In this document: piece by piece, positions 1-8,095 of the stretch | Layout: every line of letters starts with the position of its first letter | Position numbering within the stretch: position 1 is the stretch's first letter | Source of the DNA: Acidimicrobiaceae bacterium | GTDB taxonomy: Bacteria > Actinomycetota > Acidimicrobiia > Acidimicrobiales > Aldehydirespiratoraceae | Direction: 5' to 3' | Assembly: GCA_018699415.1 (NCBI GenBank) | Contig: JABIQM010000177.1 | Location: 1-33,497, forward strand | DNA: 33,497 nucleotides | Program-made: the position numbers and the translations under genes | Notes under the pieces: model-generated | The model's database searches: none | Told to the model about the DNA's origin: nothing | What the model saw: the letters and a program-made list of their open reading frames with translations, nothing else

Positions 1-511
1 CATGAAACTGCTGTGTTCGTTCGGCATCGCTGCCTTCGACAAGTTCAACCCTGATGACTCGCACACCCAACAGCGTTGCCGGGTCGACATAGACCTCATC
101 CACCCTCGTCCCAAAATGAAAGCCCTGAGCGGCAACGGCCACTTGCTCGCCGGTCTCTACCCTGTCACCTCGCTTAACAAGCAGCACCCCGACGAAGGAG
201 TAACTGGATTTCAGTCCTCCACCATGGTCGACCGTAATGTGCAACGCCCCCGCCACTGGTCCTGCGAAAACCACCGTGCCTGGGCCGGCTGCGGCAATCG
301 GGTCACCAACCGAGGTGTCATATTCGATTCCTCGATTGCCGGACCCGTAGGGACCATCCGGCAGGCGGAACGGGTCAAGCACCGCGGCTGACGTTGGCCG
401 CCGGAGAACCGGCTCAGTAGCCCAAACTCGACCTAGATCGACGACGAACAAGAGCACGAGGGCAGCAAGAGCCAACCCAGGTACACGAATAAGGATCTCG
501 CGAACGCACAT
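1..511 (-). CDS. M23-family (LytM-like) peptidase domain protein, partial, probably catalytically degenerate
   Basis: Reads leftward from an ATG at 511 and leaves the window without a stop. Residues 8-25 form a hydrophobic signal or anchor segment, so the protein is envelope-located. From about residue 50 the chain has the M23 beta-barrel pattern: a GxGNRGIEYDT block, PIAAAGPGTVVFAG, ITVDHGGGL, a V-x-x-GDxVxxGxxV strand, and GFHFGTR followed by VDP. In active LytM enzymes the first block carries HxxxD and the last HxH; here they read N..E and G-F-H, so only one zinc-ligand His is kept. I infer a non-enzymatic activator or binding role like other degenerate M23 proteins. In actinobacteria an M23 gene commonly sits between whiG and rpsB, matching this position 75 bp after the sigma gene. 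Confidence 0.85.
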   Translation of the reverse strand, partial: MCVREILIRVPGLALAALVLLFVVDLGRVWATEPVLRRPTSAAVLDPFRLPDGPYGSGNRGIEYDTSVGDPIAAAGPGTVVFAGPVAGALHITVDHGGGLKSSYSFVGVLLVKRGDRVETGEQVAVAAQGFHFGTRVDEVYVDPATLLGVRVIRVELVEGSDAERTQQFH

Positions 512-566
512 AACAAACCCGCATCAGAGACAGTTGACGGGGAAGTCAGGTTCGGGGAATTGGTTG

Positions 567-580
567 AGCAGCGAACTGCT
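567..580 (-). terminator. Small UUCG-loop hairpin after the sigma gene
   Basis: On the minus strand AGCAG and CTGCT flank a TTCG tetraloop, just past the sigma-factor stop at 587. There is no T-tract, so it may be an attenuator or mRNA-stabilising hairpin rather than a full terminator. Confidence 0.3.
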
Positions 581-586
581 GAGGCG

Positions 587-1363
587 CTAGGCCGGTTCGC
601 GTTCGATGGCGATAAGCCGGGACCGAAGCTGGAGAACCGCCTTGGCGTGAATCTGACACACCCGGCTCTCAGTGACCCCCAACACACGGCCGATTTCAGC
701 GAGCGTGAGGCCTTCATAGTAGTAGAGGGTGAGCACAATCTTTTCGCGCTCGGGCATCCGATTGATCGATGTAGCGAGGGTTTGCCGCATCTCTTCAACC
801 TCATAGACGCCCGTCGGGCCATCGCCGGTGTCGGCAACGGTGTCGCCGACAGAGACAGACTCACCGCGATCACCGCCCGCCAGCATCTCGTCAAGTGCAG
901 CGATGCCCATGAAGGAGATCTGGCTCAGGGTGGTTTGGAGCTGTTCCTCGGTGATCTCCATCTCTGCCGCAACTTCTTCATCCGTGGGCGAGCGATGATG
1001 CTCGGCTTCAAGCTTGGCCATCGCTCCTTCGAGCGTGCGGGCCTTACTGCGCACTGAACGGGGGACCCAGTCAATGGAGCGAAGCTCATCGAGAATCGCT
1101 CCTTTGATACGGGCGATTGCATAGGTCTCGAACTTGTAGCCGCGCTCGGGATCGAACTTCTCGATGGCATCGATCAAACCGAAGATGCCAAAGCTGACGA
1201 GCTCGGCTTGCTCGACGTTGCGGGGCATACCAACACCCACGCGGCCAGCTACGTATTTCACGAGCGGCGAGTACTGAATGATGAGTTTGTCGCGGAGCTC
1301 TAGCGAGCGCGACTGTTTGAATTCGGTCCAGAGTCGGCCAGTGTCGGCGTTGCGATCGGTCAC
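587..1363 (-). CDS. whiG: RNA polymerase sigma factor, WhiG/FliA family
   Basis: 258-residue sigma-70 group 3 factor. Region 2 is clear ([17 protein letters not shown], then a [19 protein letters not shown]-type core-binding and -10 recognition segment around residues 55-85). Region 3 spans about 95-150, and region 4 carries the helix-turn-helix [19 protein letters not shown] near the C-terminus. It directs core polymerase to a special promoter class: sporulation genes in Streptomyces (WhiG) and flagellar genes elsewhere (FliA). No flagellar gene is visible here, and the xerC–sigma–M23 order matches the actinobacterial whiG locus, so WhiG is the better name, though the regulon is unknown. The ATG lies 12 bp after the xerC stop, implying co-transcription. 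Confidence 0.93.
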   Translation of the reverse strand: MTDRNADTGRLWTEFKQSRSLELRDKLIIQYSPLVKYVAGRVGVGMPRNVEQAELVSFGIFGLIDAIEKFDPERGYKFETYAIARIKGAILDELRSIDWVPRSVRSKARTLEGAMAKLEAEHHRSPTDEEVAAEMEITEEQLQTTLSQISFMGIAALDEMLAGGDRGESVSVGDTVADTGDGPTGVYEVEEMRQTLATSINRMPEREKIVLTLYYYEGLTLAEIGRVLGVTESRVCQIHAKAVLQLRSRLIAIEREPA

Positions 1364-1375
1364 GTGGACTGGTTC

Positions 1376-2254
1376 CTAAGCACGAGGGTGAGTCTGGCGA
1401 TGGATGTCGCGCAAACGCTCCCGACTGACACGAGTATAGATCTGGGTCGTAGCGAGATCGGAATGACCCAAAAGTTCTTGCACAGAACGCAAGTCGGCGC
1501 CGCCATCCAAAAGGTGAGTGGCAAATGTATGACGAAGTGCATGGGGGTGTGTGGGACTGACCGCTCGGCGGTCCAAAATACGCCTCACATCGCGTGGTGA
1601 GAGTGCGCGCCCACGCCGGTTGAGGAATACGGCATCGGCTGGAGACTCCGATGTTGTGAGATCCTGTCGGCCTCGCTCGAGCCAAGACGAGAGCTCCTCC
1701 GCGGCCGGCTTCGAAAGCGGAAGTCGCCGCTGCTTGTTGCCCTTGCCCCACACCGTGATCACGTCGAACTCGGGAGCAACGTCTGCTCTGGTGAGACCAC
1801 ACAACTCGCTCACCCGAAGACCACTGCCATAGAGCAACTCGACAATAGTGCGATCTCGAAGATTGATTACCGGATCGTCGTCGGATCTCGGTGAGCCTTC
1901 GACCAAAGCATCGAGTTCCGGTGCCGACAAGATCCGCGGGAGCGTCGACGATCCGCGCGGGGCCGAGAGGCCGGCTGCCGGATCTGAATCCGCGCGGTCT
2001 GTGCGCCGCGCCCAATCGAAGTAGCGACGTACTACTGAGGCCTTTCGTGCGGTGGTGCGCCGCGCGTAACCTTCCGAATCGAGGAAGGCCAGATACCGCC
2101 GCAGATGCCGCCGAGTAGCGGCATTGGGTGAGTCGACTTGCTGCGTTTCCAGCCATAGCACGGCATCGCGCATGTCCCGCGAGTAAACGTCGCGCGTCGA
2201 CGGCGCGACTCGAGTGAGCGACTCGAGCCAGAGTGGGAGATCCCATGAGGGCAC
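1376..2254 (-). CDS. xerC: Tyrosine recombinase XerC
   Basis: 292 residues, the usual Xer length. An N-terminal SAM-like core-binding domain (about 1-95) is followed by the catalytic domain. All active-site residues are visible: R147 in SGLRVSEL, K171 in VWGKGNKQRR, H238 and R241 in HALRHTFATHL, H264 in LLGHSDL, and nucleophile Y273 in TTQIYT. Xer recombinases resolve chromosome dimers at dif, usually as a XerC/XerD pair. The location between dprA and the sigma gene is conserved in actinobacteria and supports a housekeeping XerC rather than a mobile-element integrase; no element ends were seen nearby. The start is the ATG 75 bp after the dprA stop. Confidence 0.93.
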   Translation of the reverse strand: MPSWDLPLWLESLTRVAPSTRDVYSRDMRDAVLWLETQQVDSPNAATRRHLRRYLAFLDSEGYARRTTARKASVVRRYFDWARRTDRADSDPAAGLSAPRGSSTLPRILSAPELDALVEGSPRSDDDPVINLRDRTIVELLYGSGLRVSELCGLTRADVAPEFDVITVWGKGNKQRRLPLSKPAAEELSSWLERGRQDLTTSESPADAVFLNRRGRALSPRDVRRILDRRAVSPTHPHALRHTFATHLLDGGADLRSVQELLGHSDLATTQIYTRVSRERLRDIHRQTHPRA

Positions 2255-2329
2255 AAATCCACCTTAGTACCTCACGAGAGGAGCGGGCCCAGCTACATCC
2301 AGCGGCCGCGACCCGTGATTGTTCAACCC

Positions 2330-3409
2330 TCATGCGCGGCGCACTCGGACCCCGTCAGCCACGATGTGGCCGCTCGTCATGAGCCGTTCGAGCGCGAGGT
2401 AAACCGCACCGAGATCGAATCCGCTGTAGTCGACGATCTGATCGACCGATGTCGGCCCATCATCGATTGCGGCAAAAACGGTCCCGGTGTCACCGCTCGG
2501 CGATGGCCGTTCTCCGCTGCGACGAGTGGCCGAGTCGATGGTGGCAAGACCCAGGGCCATCAGTACGTCGTCGGCCCCGCGAACAGGAGCACACCCGTCG
2601 ACCAGTAGCTGATTGGTGCCCGCTGCCGCACCATTCTTCACCGAGCCCGGCACAGCCATCACATCGATACCTCGCCGTACGGCCTCGTCAACGGTCAGCA
2701 AACTCCCGCCAGTAGACCGGGACTCGACAACCACGATGAGGTCTGACATTGCTGCGATCAGCCGGTTCCGGGCTGGGAACCGCCACGGTTCCGGTTCGGC
2801 TCCAACCGGGGCCTCAGTGCAGACACAACCAACTGATGCAACCTTCTCCCAGAGCTCTCGATGCCGGGCCGGGTAGATGACATCGATACCACTGCCGACG
2901 ATGGCGACTGGCTGCGCTCCCCCGGCAGCAACTGCCCCGCGGTGTGCTGCGCCGTCAACTCCAAGCGCAAGCCCTGATAGCACCGAGACGCCGGCTTCAG
3001 AGAGCGATGCCCCCAACTCGTACGCAATCTCCTTACCCGGACCGCTGCACCGGCGCGTGCCAACGATGCCAACAGTGGGCGTGGTCGGGTGTGGCAACTC
3101 CCCACACCGAAATAGGACCGGTGCCGGATCGATGTCGTCGCGGAGCCGCAGCGGATGATCATCGTCATGCCATGAGCTCACTCGACACTTCAGCTCCACC
3201 AACCGCGCCGCGACCTCGTCAAGTTCGGTCTGGGCCAGCTGACTCGCCCAACGGACCGAATGCTCCTTCGGAACCGCCGGTGGACTGGCGTCACCAGCGA
3301 GGACCAGCGCCCATGCTTCCGACGGCAGGCGTCCATCAAGAAGGTGACCCAGGCGCCGACTCGACATTCCGGGGAGTGCAGCGAGGGCCGAAAGCTTGCT
3401 CTCAGACAT
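2330..3409 (-). CDS. dprA: DNA-processing protein DprA
   Basis: DprA/Smf protein that binds incoming single-stranded DNA and loads RecA during transformation. The Rossmann-like core shows VGIVGTRRCSGPG, the hallmark SGLALGVDGAAHRGA, a GSGIDVIYPARH loop, and FPARNRLIAAMSD with downstream ESRSTGGSL. A winged-helix-like tail follows at the C-terminus (VDQIVDYSGFDLGAVYLALERLMTSG). I place the start at the ATG at 3409, which overlaps the comM stop by 8 bases as in coupled genes. An in-frame GTG at 3436 would add nine residues. It is adjacent to comM, another transformation gene. Many non-competent actinobacteria keep both, so competence itself is not proven. Confidence 0.93.
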   Translation of the reverse strand: MSESKLSALAALPGMSSRRLGHLLDGRLPSEAWALVLAGDASPPAVPKEHSVRWASQLAQTELDEVAARLVELKCRVSSWHDDDHPLRLRDDIDPAPVLFRCGELPHPTTPTVGIVGTRRCSGPGKEIAYELGASLSEAGVSVLSGLALGVDGAAHRGAVAAGGAQPVAIVGSGIDVIYPARHRELWEKVASVGCVCTEAPVGAEPEPWRFPARNRLIAAMSDLIVVVESRSTGGSLLTVDEAVRRGIDVMAVPGSVKNGAAAGTNQLLVDGCAPVRGADDVLMALGLATIDSATRRSGERPSPSGDTGTVFAAIDDGPTSVDQIVDYSGFDLGAVYLALERLMTSGHIVADGVRVRRA

Positions 3410-4910
3410 GGTCGCCGCCGATCGGCGGACGGGCACGCAGTTGAAGTGCCATTGAGACGTCGATCACCCGAAGACCATCCGCCGCGTCGCCAAGGTCACG
3501 AATGGTGCGTGCGACGCAACGAAGCCGACGAAGCCCTCGAGCACTGAGACGCCCTCCATCCAGTGCGTCGGCGACCATCAACGTGGCCTCCTCGTCAAGC
3601 CAGGCCACTTCGTCGAGCAGCGACTCGCACATTTCAGCGTTGCAGCGCACCCCTCGCAGGGCCGACATTTCTCGAACTTTGGCAACCCGTTCCGCCACCG
3701 CACACGACGCTTCAGCCGGCTCCGACGAGAGCAGTGCAGGTGTCGACGGCCGATCGACCTGAACCATGAGGTCGATGCGGTCAAGGAGCGGCCCAGATAT
3801 CCGTCGGGAGTAACGGACACGCTCAGGTGGCCGACACCGACACCCCACATTTCCACCCTCACCACACGGACATGGGTTCATGGCAGCCACAAGAAGAACT
3901 CGAGCGGGATGTTCCCGCATGCCATCGCTACGGGCGACTCTCACGACGCCTTCCTCGAGTGGCTGCCGGAGGGCATCGAGCACGCTCGGCGGGAACTCAC
4001 CCAACTCGTCGAGAAAGAGCACGCCGCCGGATGCCGCGCTGATCTCTCCGGGCCGAGCGGATCTCGACCCTCCGCCCACGAGGGCCGACATTGAGGTGTT
4101 GTGGTGTGGCGCCCGAAATGGCGGCCGTGTGACGAGCCCGGACAGTGGGAGCCTTAGGCCTGCCGCACTATGAACCCGCGTGACAGCGAGCGCGTCCTGG
4201 TGGGCGAGGTCGGGCATGATCCCCGGGAGTCGGCGCGCCAGCATCGTCTTGCCCGCACCCGGCGGCCCCACAAGGAGTAGGTGATGCCCTCCCGCAGCAG
4301 CGATCTCCAACGCATCTCGAGCCTGACCCTGGCCACGGACGTCAGCAAGATCGGGCTCGGGTTCGACAGGATCGTCGGGAAACGATAGGTCGACATCAGG
4401 CCAGGGCAACCCGCAATGCAGAGCGTCGACAACATCACGCAAGCAACGGACTGGACGGATTCGCGAGCCAGCAATCAGCGCAGTTACGCAGGCATCACCT
4501 GCGGGCACGACCACTCGAGATGCCGGAACCGCGTCGACCAGCGGAAGAGCGCCGACAATCGGCCGAACCGATCCGTCGAGCCCGAGCTCGCCAAAAGCTC
4601 CCAAACTCTCGATCTGGGAACGGGGGATCTGCTCTGAGGCAACGAGTAAGCCGATGGCGATGGGCAAATCCAGGGCTGCGCCGGTCTTCGGCAAGCCGCC
4701 GGGAGCGAGATTGACGGTGATCCGTCTCATCGGCCACTGGAGCTCGCTCGATTCAAGAGCTGCACGAACACGATCACGTGCTTCTCGACACGTCGCATCT
4801 GGCAACCCCACGATCGAAAACGAGGGCAACCCGTCCGCTACGTGAACTTCGACAGATACGGGGACGGCATCGACCCCAACGAGGGTGGATGAAACAACGG
4901 TGGCAAGCAT
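3402..4910 (-). CDS. comM: ComM/YifB family Mg-chelatase-like AAA+ ATPase
   Basis: 502 residues, full family length. The N-terminal Lon-protease-like fold (about 1-170, including VEVHVADGLPSFSIVGLPD) is followed by an AAA+ module with Walker A GPPGAGKT (about 215-222), Walker B GGVLFLDELGEF and sensor AAMNPCPCG, then the C-terminal Mg-chelatase subunit C domain. ComM is a hexameric helicase that promotes branch migration when transforming DNA integrates. A strong Shine-Dalgarno (GGAGGT) lies 5 bases before the ATG. Its 3' end overlaps dprA. It likely begins the dprA–xerC–sigma transcription unit, since upstream genes are unrelated and an inverted repeat sits in its leader. Confidence 0.93.
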   Translation of the reverse strand: MLATVVSSTLVGVDAVPVSVEVHVADGLPSFSIVGLPDATCREARDRVRAALESSELQWPMRRITVNLAPGGLPKTGAALDLPIAIGLLVASEQIPRSQIESLGAFGELGLDGSVRPIVGALPLVDAVPASRVVVPAGDACVTALIAGSRIRPVRCLRDVVDALHCGLPWPDVDLSFPDDPVEPEPDLADVRGQGQARDALEIAAAGGHHLLLVGPPGAGKTMLARRLPGIMPDLAHQDALAVTRVHSAAGLRLPLSGLVTRPPFRAPHHNTSMSALVGGGSRSARPGEISAASGGVLFLDELGEFPPSVLDALRQPLEEGVVRVARSDGMREHPARVLLVAAMNPCPCGEGGNVGCRCRPPERVRYSRRISGPLLDRIDLMVQVDRPSTPALLSSEPAEASCAVAERVAKVREMSALRGVRCNAEMCESLLDEVAWLDEEATLMVADALDGGRLSARGLRRLRCVARTIRDLGDAADGLRVIDVSMALQLRARPPIGGDHV

Positions 4911-4938
4911 GGCGACCTCCGAACAAGAATTGTTGGGA

Positions 4939-4960
4939 GGTCGTCGTAAGGCCGACGACC
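4939..4960. repeat. Perfect 8-bp inverted repeat upstream of comM
   Basis: GGTCGTCG, a 6-base spacer, then CGACGACC. It lies 29-50 bases before the comM ATG, so it would be a 5'-UTR hairpin or an operator. A second small inverted repeat, AACAA-GAA-TTGTT, is at 4922-4934. Neither matches the spacing of the actinobacterial LexA box. Confidence 0.4.
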
Positions 4961-4996
4961 GAGCGCTTGATACACCCTAAGGTGCGAGTGTGACAA

Positions 4997-5380
4997 TCAG
5001 CGGAGAACCTCGCGGGTATAGCGAGCTACCGCCTCCAACTGATCATCACTAAGAGCGCCGGCGAACGAGGGCATGCCGTTCTTGCCAGCGGAGATGATCT
5101 GAATCTGGTCAGCAATGTCGGGGTAGGCCTCGACGACGGCGCCCGCATCGAGCTTGGGCCCCGTTCCGCCACCGCCACTCGACCCATGGCATCGGGCACA
5201 TCGAGACCCATAGATCTCGCGGCCGGCGTCGAGGACCGGATCAGGTTGACCATCAGAGCCCAGGGGTGCCTCCGGAGAACCAGTCGCACACGCTCCGCCA
5301 AGCAGGATCAGAATACAGACGACAAACACTGTCCGTTGGCGAATCAGAGAATGCTGAGCAAGAGGGTGGCGTCGAGTCAC
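4997..5380 (-). CDS. Secreted c-type cytochrome lipoprotein
   Basis: Small monohaem cytochrome c. From the GTG at 5380 the protein is about 127 residues: a basic n-region, a hydrophobic stretch (TVFVVCILILLGGAC) ending in a lipobox Cys, a short acidic/Pro linker, then a cytochrome c domain. Haem attachment is CARCH, and the likely axial Met is in GKNGMPSF. The C-terminus LSDDQLEAVARYTREVL is the usual class I cytochrome helix. It would sit outside the membrane and carry electrons to an oxidase or reductase not seen in this window. A longer version from the GTG at 5419 is open but would overlap the divergent small peptide gene. It stands alone, inserted between comM and yraN. Confidence 0.82.
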   Translation of the reverse strand: MTRRHPLAQHSLIRQRTVFVVCILILLGGACATGSPEAPLGSDGQPDPVLDAGREIYGSRCARCHGSSGGGGTGPKLDAGAVVEAYPDIADQIQIISAGKNGMPSFAGALSDDQLEAVARYTREVLR

Positions 5381-5400
5381 ACGGGGACGATACTGACGCC

Positions 5401-5511
5401 ATGGGTATGGATCCCACACGGCCGCACCGCCGACGACCCACCGACATCGTGTTCGTTGTTGCCGCCTGCCTGACCACGGTTGCCCTGCTCACCTGGGCAC
5501 TGTTCCTCTGA
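5401..5511 (+). CDS. Putative 36-residue single-pass membrane peptide
   Basis: The ATG at 5401 opens a short frame with a basic N-terminus (PHRRRP) and one strong transmembrane segment (IVFVVAACLTTVALLTWALFL), ending 18 bp before the zinc-ribbon gene. Short frames can arise by chance. The basic-inside/hydrophobic design and tight spacing to the next gene favour a real gene. I do not recognise the family. Confidence 0.5.
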   Translation: MGMDPTRPHRRRPTDIVFVVAACLTTVALLTWALFL

Positions 5512-5529
5512 GCTGCGGAAGGCACCACG

Positions 5530-5754
5530 ATGGATGATCCAGAAGCCTATGGCGAGGTTGACGTCCGCTTCTTGCAGCCGTATCAAGCCACCAAGATGTA
5601 CCTCTGCCCCAACTGCAACCGAGATATCCCACCCGGCACCGGCCACTACGCCGTCGTGCCGAAAGAAGCGCCCGACCTGCGTCGCCATTGGCACCGTGGT
5701 TGCTGGGACGGTCGCAAGACCCGTAAAGCACCAACCAAACGAAAACGGCGCTAG
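5530..5754 (+). CDS. Conserved small zinc-ribbon-like protein
   Basis: 74 residues opening with MDDPEAYGEVDVRFLQPYQA, then CPNC, and a later HWHRGC that would complete a Cys/His metal site. The tail is strongly basic (TRKAPTKRKRR). The pattern (AYGEV.VR.LQPYQA…CP.C…PDLRRHWH..CW) is one I recognise as a conserved small actinobacterial protein, sometimes mislabelled as ATP/GTP-binding; its function is unknown. Nucleic-acid binding is an inference from the ribbon and the basic tail. A good Shine-Dalgarno (GGAAGG) precedes the ATG. It follows the small membrane peptide and precedes the M20 peptidase on the same strand. Confidence 0.8.
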   Translation: MDDPEAYGEVDVRFLQPYQATKMYLCPNCNRDIPPGTGHYAVVPKEAPDLRRHWHRGCWDGRKTRKAPTKRKRR

Positions 5755-5801
5755 TCCTCTGGGATCTAGGGTGAGGCACCGTCACACCGGAAGGACACGC
5801 G

Positions 5802-7190
5802 ATGAGCCGTACCGAAGCACTCGATCGAACGGAGACCTATTTCCAGGACGGCGACTTCCAGTTGGAGTTGGCGCGGCGGGTGGCCTACCGGACCGAGAGC
5901 CCCGCCCTGGAGCAACGGCCTGAGCTCTACCGCTACTTGAGCGACGAGTTGACCCCGGCGCTCGAGTCGATGGGATTCAGCTGTCGGCTCTACGACAACC
6001 CCATCCCTGACGGGTGCCCGTTTCTCGTCGCACGCCGTCACGAAGCCAACGGCCTCCCCACCGTCATGTCCTATGGCCATGGCGATGTAGTCCTCGGCTA
6101 TGACGATCAGTGGCGCGATGGATTGAGCCCCTGGCACATCGTCGTCGAAGGCGACCGTTGGTATGGCCGCGGAACGGCTGACAACAAGGGCCAGCACACC
6201 ATAAATCTTGCGGCGATGCGTCACGTGCTCGATGTCCGAGGCTCGCTGGGATTCAACGCGGTGCTGTTGTTTGAGACTGGCGAGGAGACAGGGTCGCCGG
6301 GGTTGGAGGAGTTCTGTGCCGATAACGCAGACCTCTTTGCCGCTGACGTCTTCATCGCGTCAGACGGTCCCCGTATGCAGCCCAGCACGCCAACGATTTT
6401 TATGGGTTCCCGGGGAGCGTTCAACTTTGCCATGCGGCTCACGCTTCGAGATGGCGGACATCACTCAGGCAACTGGGGTGGGCTACTCGCCAACCCGGGC
6501 GTGATTGTTGCCAATGCCCTTGCCACGATGATCAGTCCTTCTGGTGAAATCCTCGTCGATGGCTGGAAAGCCGAACCGATGACTGACACCGTCCGTGCTG
6601 CCGTCGCTCAGCTTCAGGTTGGTGGTGGTGATGACTCCCCCACCATCGACCCCGACTGGGGCGAGCCGGGCATGAGTGCCGAGGAGCGCGTGTTCGGCAC
6701 CAACACGTTCGAGGTGCTCGCGTACGAGACAGGCAACCCGCACCACCCGGTGAACGCCATCCCACCATCAGCCGTGGCGCATTGTCACATGCGTTTCGTC
6801 ATCGGAACCGAGCCTGTCGACTTGCTCCCTGCACTCCGCCGGCACCTCGACGATCGCGGCTACCAGGCGATCGAGTTGGAGCCAGCGGGTGTGGCCATGA
6901 AGGCCACACGACTCGACCCCAGTCATCCGTGGGCTAAGTGGGCCATTGACTCAGTGGGCCGAACGAGCGGCAAGGATGTCGCCGTGATCCCGAACCTCGG
7001 CGGGAGCCTGCCAAACGACGTGTTCGCCACTGTGCTTGGCCTGCCAACGATCTGGGTGCCGCACTCCTATGCCGGATGTTCACAGCACGCGCCCAACGAG
7101 CACATCCTTGCTTCGACCTGCCGGGAGGCGCTGCAGATCATGACCGGCCTGTGGTGGGATCTCGGGGCGGGCGACACTCCACTCGCCTAA
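5802..7190 (+). CDS. M20 family metallopeptidase (dipeptidase/deacylase type)
   Basis: 462 residues, usual for M20 dipeptidases. Metal ligands are visible: H93 in SYGHGDV, bridging D127 in GRGTADNKGQ, the catalytic and metal E161-E162 in ETGEETGS, an Asp in ASDGPR, and a C-terminal His in PHSYAGCSQHAPNEH. The catalytic domain is interrupted by the lid/dimerisation domain around residues 200-320. It would hydrolyse a small peptide or N-acyl amino acid in the cytoplasm, as no signal peptide is present. AAGGA lies 7 bases before the ATG. Its stop overlaps the convergent yraN stop by a few bases. The substrate cannot be told from sequence. Confidence 0.9.
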   Translation: MSRTEALDRTETYFQDGDFQLELARRVAYRTESPALEQRPELYRYLSDELTPALESMGFSCRLYDNPIPDGCPFLVARRHEANGLPTVMSYGHGDVVLGYDDQWRDGLSPWHIVVEGDRWYGRGTADNKGQHTINLAAMRHVLDVRGSLGFNAVLLFETGEETGSPGLEEFCADNADLFAADVFIASDGPRMQPSTPTIFMGSRGAFNFAMRLTLRDGGHHSGNWGGLLANPGVIVANALATMISPSGEILVDGWKAEPMTDTVRAAVAQLQVGGGDDSPTIDPDWGEPGMSAEERVFGTNTFEVLAYETGNPHHPVNAIPPSAVAHCHMRFVIGTEPVDLLPALRRHLDDRGYQAIELEPAGVAMKATRLDPSHPWAKWAIDSVGRTSGKDVAVIPNLGGSLPNDVFATVLGLPTIWVPHSYAGCSQHAPNEHILASTCREALQIMTGLWWDLGAGDTPLA

Positions 7191-7528
7191 AACGCCCCCT
7201 CGATAACTTCGATCGTCGGCCCAATCACGGTCGCAACATCAAACCGAAGGTTGCCACGACGGTCGTGCACATCAAGCCACGACATCGCTGTGCGGCGAAG
7301 AAAGCGTTGTTTACGGCCGTCGACTGCTTCAAACCCGCTCCCGAACCGCGTCGACGAACGCGTCTTTACCTCGCAAAACACGATCATGTCGCCGCGGCCC
7401 AGCACAAGGTCGATCTCGCCGCCCCGGACCTGCCAATTCTGGTCAATGACGGCGTACCCAGCCGACTCGTAGTGACGTGCCACTCTACGTTCGCCCCATC
7501 GCCCCAAAGCCACTCGTGATTGGTCCAT
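7187..7528 (-). CDS. yraN: YraN (UPF0102) family endonuclease-like protein
   Basis: 113 residues, full family length. It has the N-terminal G-x-x-GE-x-x-A-x-x-Y pattern and the restriction-endonuclease-fold core GGEIDLVLGRGDMIVFCEVKTR, where E, D and E-x-K correspond to the PD-(D/E)xK active site. The biological role is unresolved, though Holliday-junction or DNA processing has been suggested for the family. In actinobacteria it normally lies directly upstream of comM. Here about 2.3 kb of unrelated genes separate them. A TAGTGT hexamer ends 6 bases before the ATG, so the mRNA may be leaderless. Confidence 0.92.
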   Translation of the reverse strand: MDQSRVALGRWGERRVARHYESAGYAVIDQNWQVRGGEIDLVLGRGDMIVFCEVKTRSSTRFGSGFEAVDGRKQRFLRRTAMSWLDVHDRRGNLRFDVATVIGPTIEVIEGAF

Positions 7529-7534
7529 GGACCG

Positions 7535-7540
7535 ACACTA
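7535..7540 (-). promoter_or_regulatory. -10 element for leaderless yraN mRNA
   Basis: TAGTGT (TANNNT class) with 6 bases to the ATG at 7528; no Shine-Dalgarno and only a weak -35. Confidence 0.45.
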
Positions 7541-7563
7541 GAAACGGGGTGTGACACAGACAG

Positions 7564-8019
7564 TTAGTCGCCGAGGGTCAGCTTCTGGACAAGCCCATTG
7601 AGTGTTTCGATGTGTGCGTCCTGGTGCTCAAGGAGTCGTTCGACGGTTTGGCGGTGGGCCGCAAGTTCCATCTCGTATTTCGCGGCGAGCGCATCCGTTG
7701 CATTGGCGAGATCCGTGCCGTGGGCCTCGGTCAGCCGCTCAATGCTCAGGGCCAGATCTGCCACAGTGGCCGTCAGATCCGTAATCTGTTGGCTCACCGA
7801 CGACTCCGGTCGAACGGTAACTGGCCGAGGTGGTGCCCCGGGCAACGCCGGCGATGGAACCGCTGCTTGGGTCAAGGACTGTGACGGCTGAAGCCGGCGG
7901 TCCGTGGGCTCGGGCCGCGCAGTGTCCTCGATTGCCTTACGAACAGCACGAACATGATCAAGGCCAACACGACGACGCGCCTGGGTGTAGCTCAGGTTCT
8001 CATCGTCTTCACCTGCCAT
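7564..8019 (-). CDS. Hypothetical coiled-coil protein
   Basis: 151 residues, not recognised. The N-terminal 30 residues are charged (YTQARRRVGLDHVRAVRKAIED), followed by a Pro-rich linker (about 45-75). The C-terminal half has heptad-like Leu/Ile/Val spacing (QITDLTATVADLALSIERL…ALAAKYEMELAAHRQTVERLLE), predicting a long coiled coil. There is no signal peptide or membrane segment, so it is probably cytoplasmic and oligomeric. It occupies the place where lepB and rnhB often lie. A TAGTCT -10 hexamer sits 6 bases before the ATG, giving its own leaderless promoter. Confidence 0.75.
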   Translation of the reverse strand: MAGEDDENLSYTQARRRVGLDHVRAVRKAIEDTARPEPTDRRLQPSQSLTQAAVPSPALPGAPPRPVTVRPESSVSQQITDLTATVADLALSIERLTEAHGTDLANATDALAAKYEMELAAHRQTVERLLEHQDAHIETLNGLVQKLTLGD

Positions 8020-8025
8020 ACGAGG

Positions 8026-8031
8026 AGACTA
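8026..8031 (-). promoter_or_regulatory. -10 element for leaderless coiled-coil gene
   Basis: TAGTCT, 6 bases before the ATG at 8019. No Shine-Dalgarno is present. Confidence 0.45.
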
Positions 8032-8095
8032 GATGCGGACAAGCGATGCCGTCGAGAGACATCGTCGCCGTCGCTGTTGATCAGTCGACTAGGCA

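Noticed and set aside
587-1363. Flagellar interpretation (FliA) of the sigma factor
   Set aside because: No flagellar or chemotaxis gene is present, and the neighbours are those of actinobacterial whiG.
1376-2254. XerC as an integrase of a mobile element
   Set aside because: No attachment-site repeats, transposase or phage genes nearby; the locus order is the housekeeping one.
1086-2333. 415-residue open frame on the minus strand
   Set aside because: It overlaps xerC and the sigma gene in another frame of the same strand; composition is Arg/Ser/Cys-rich and has no domain, a typical high-GC shadow.
4922-4934. LexA/SOS box before comM
   Set aside because: Resembles GAAC…GTT but the spacing and half-sites do not match the actinobacterial consensus.
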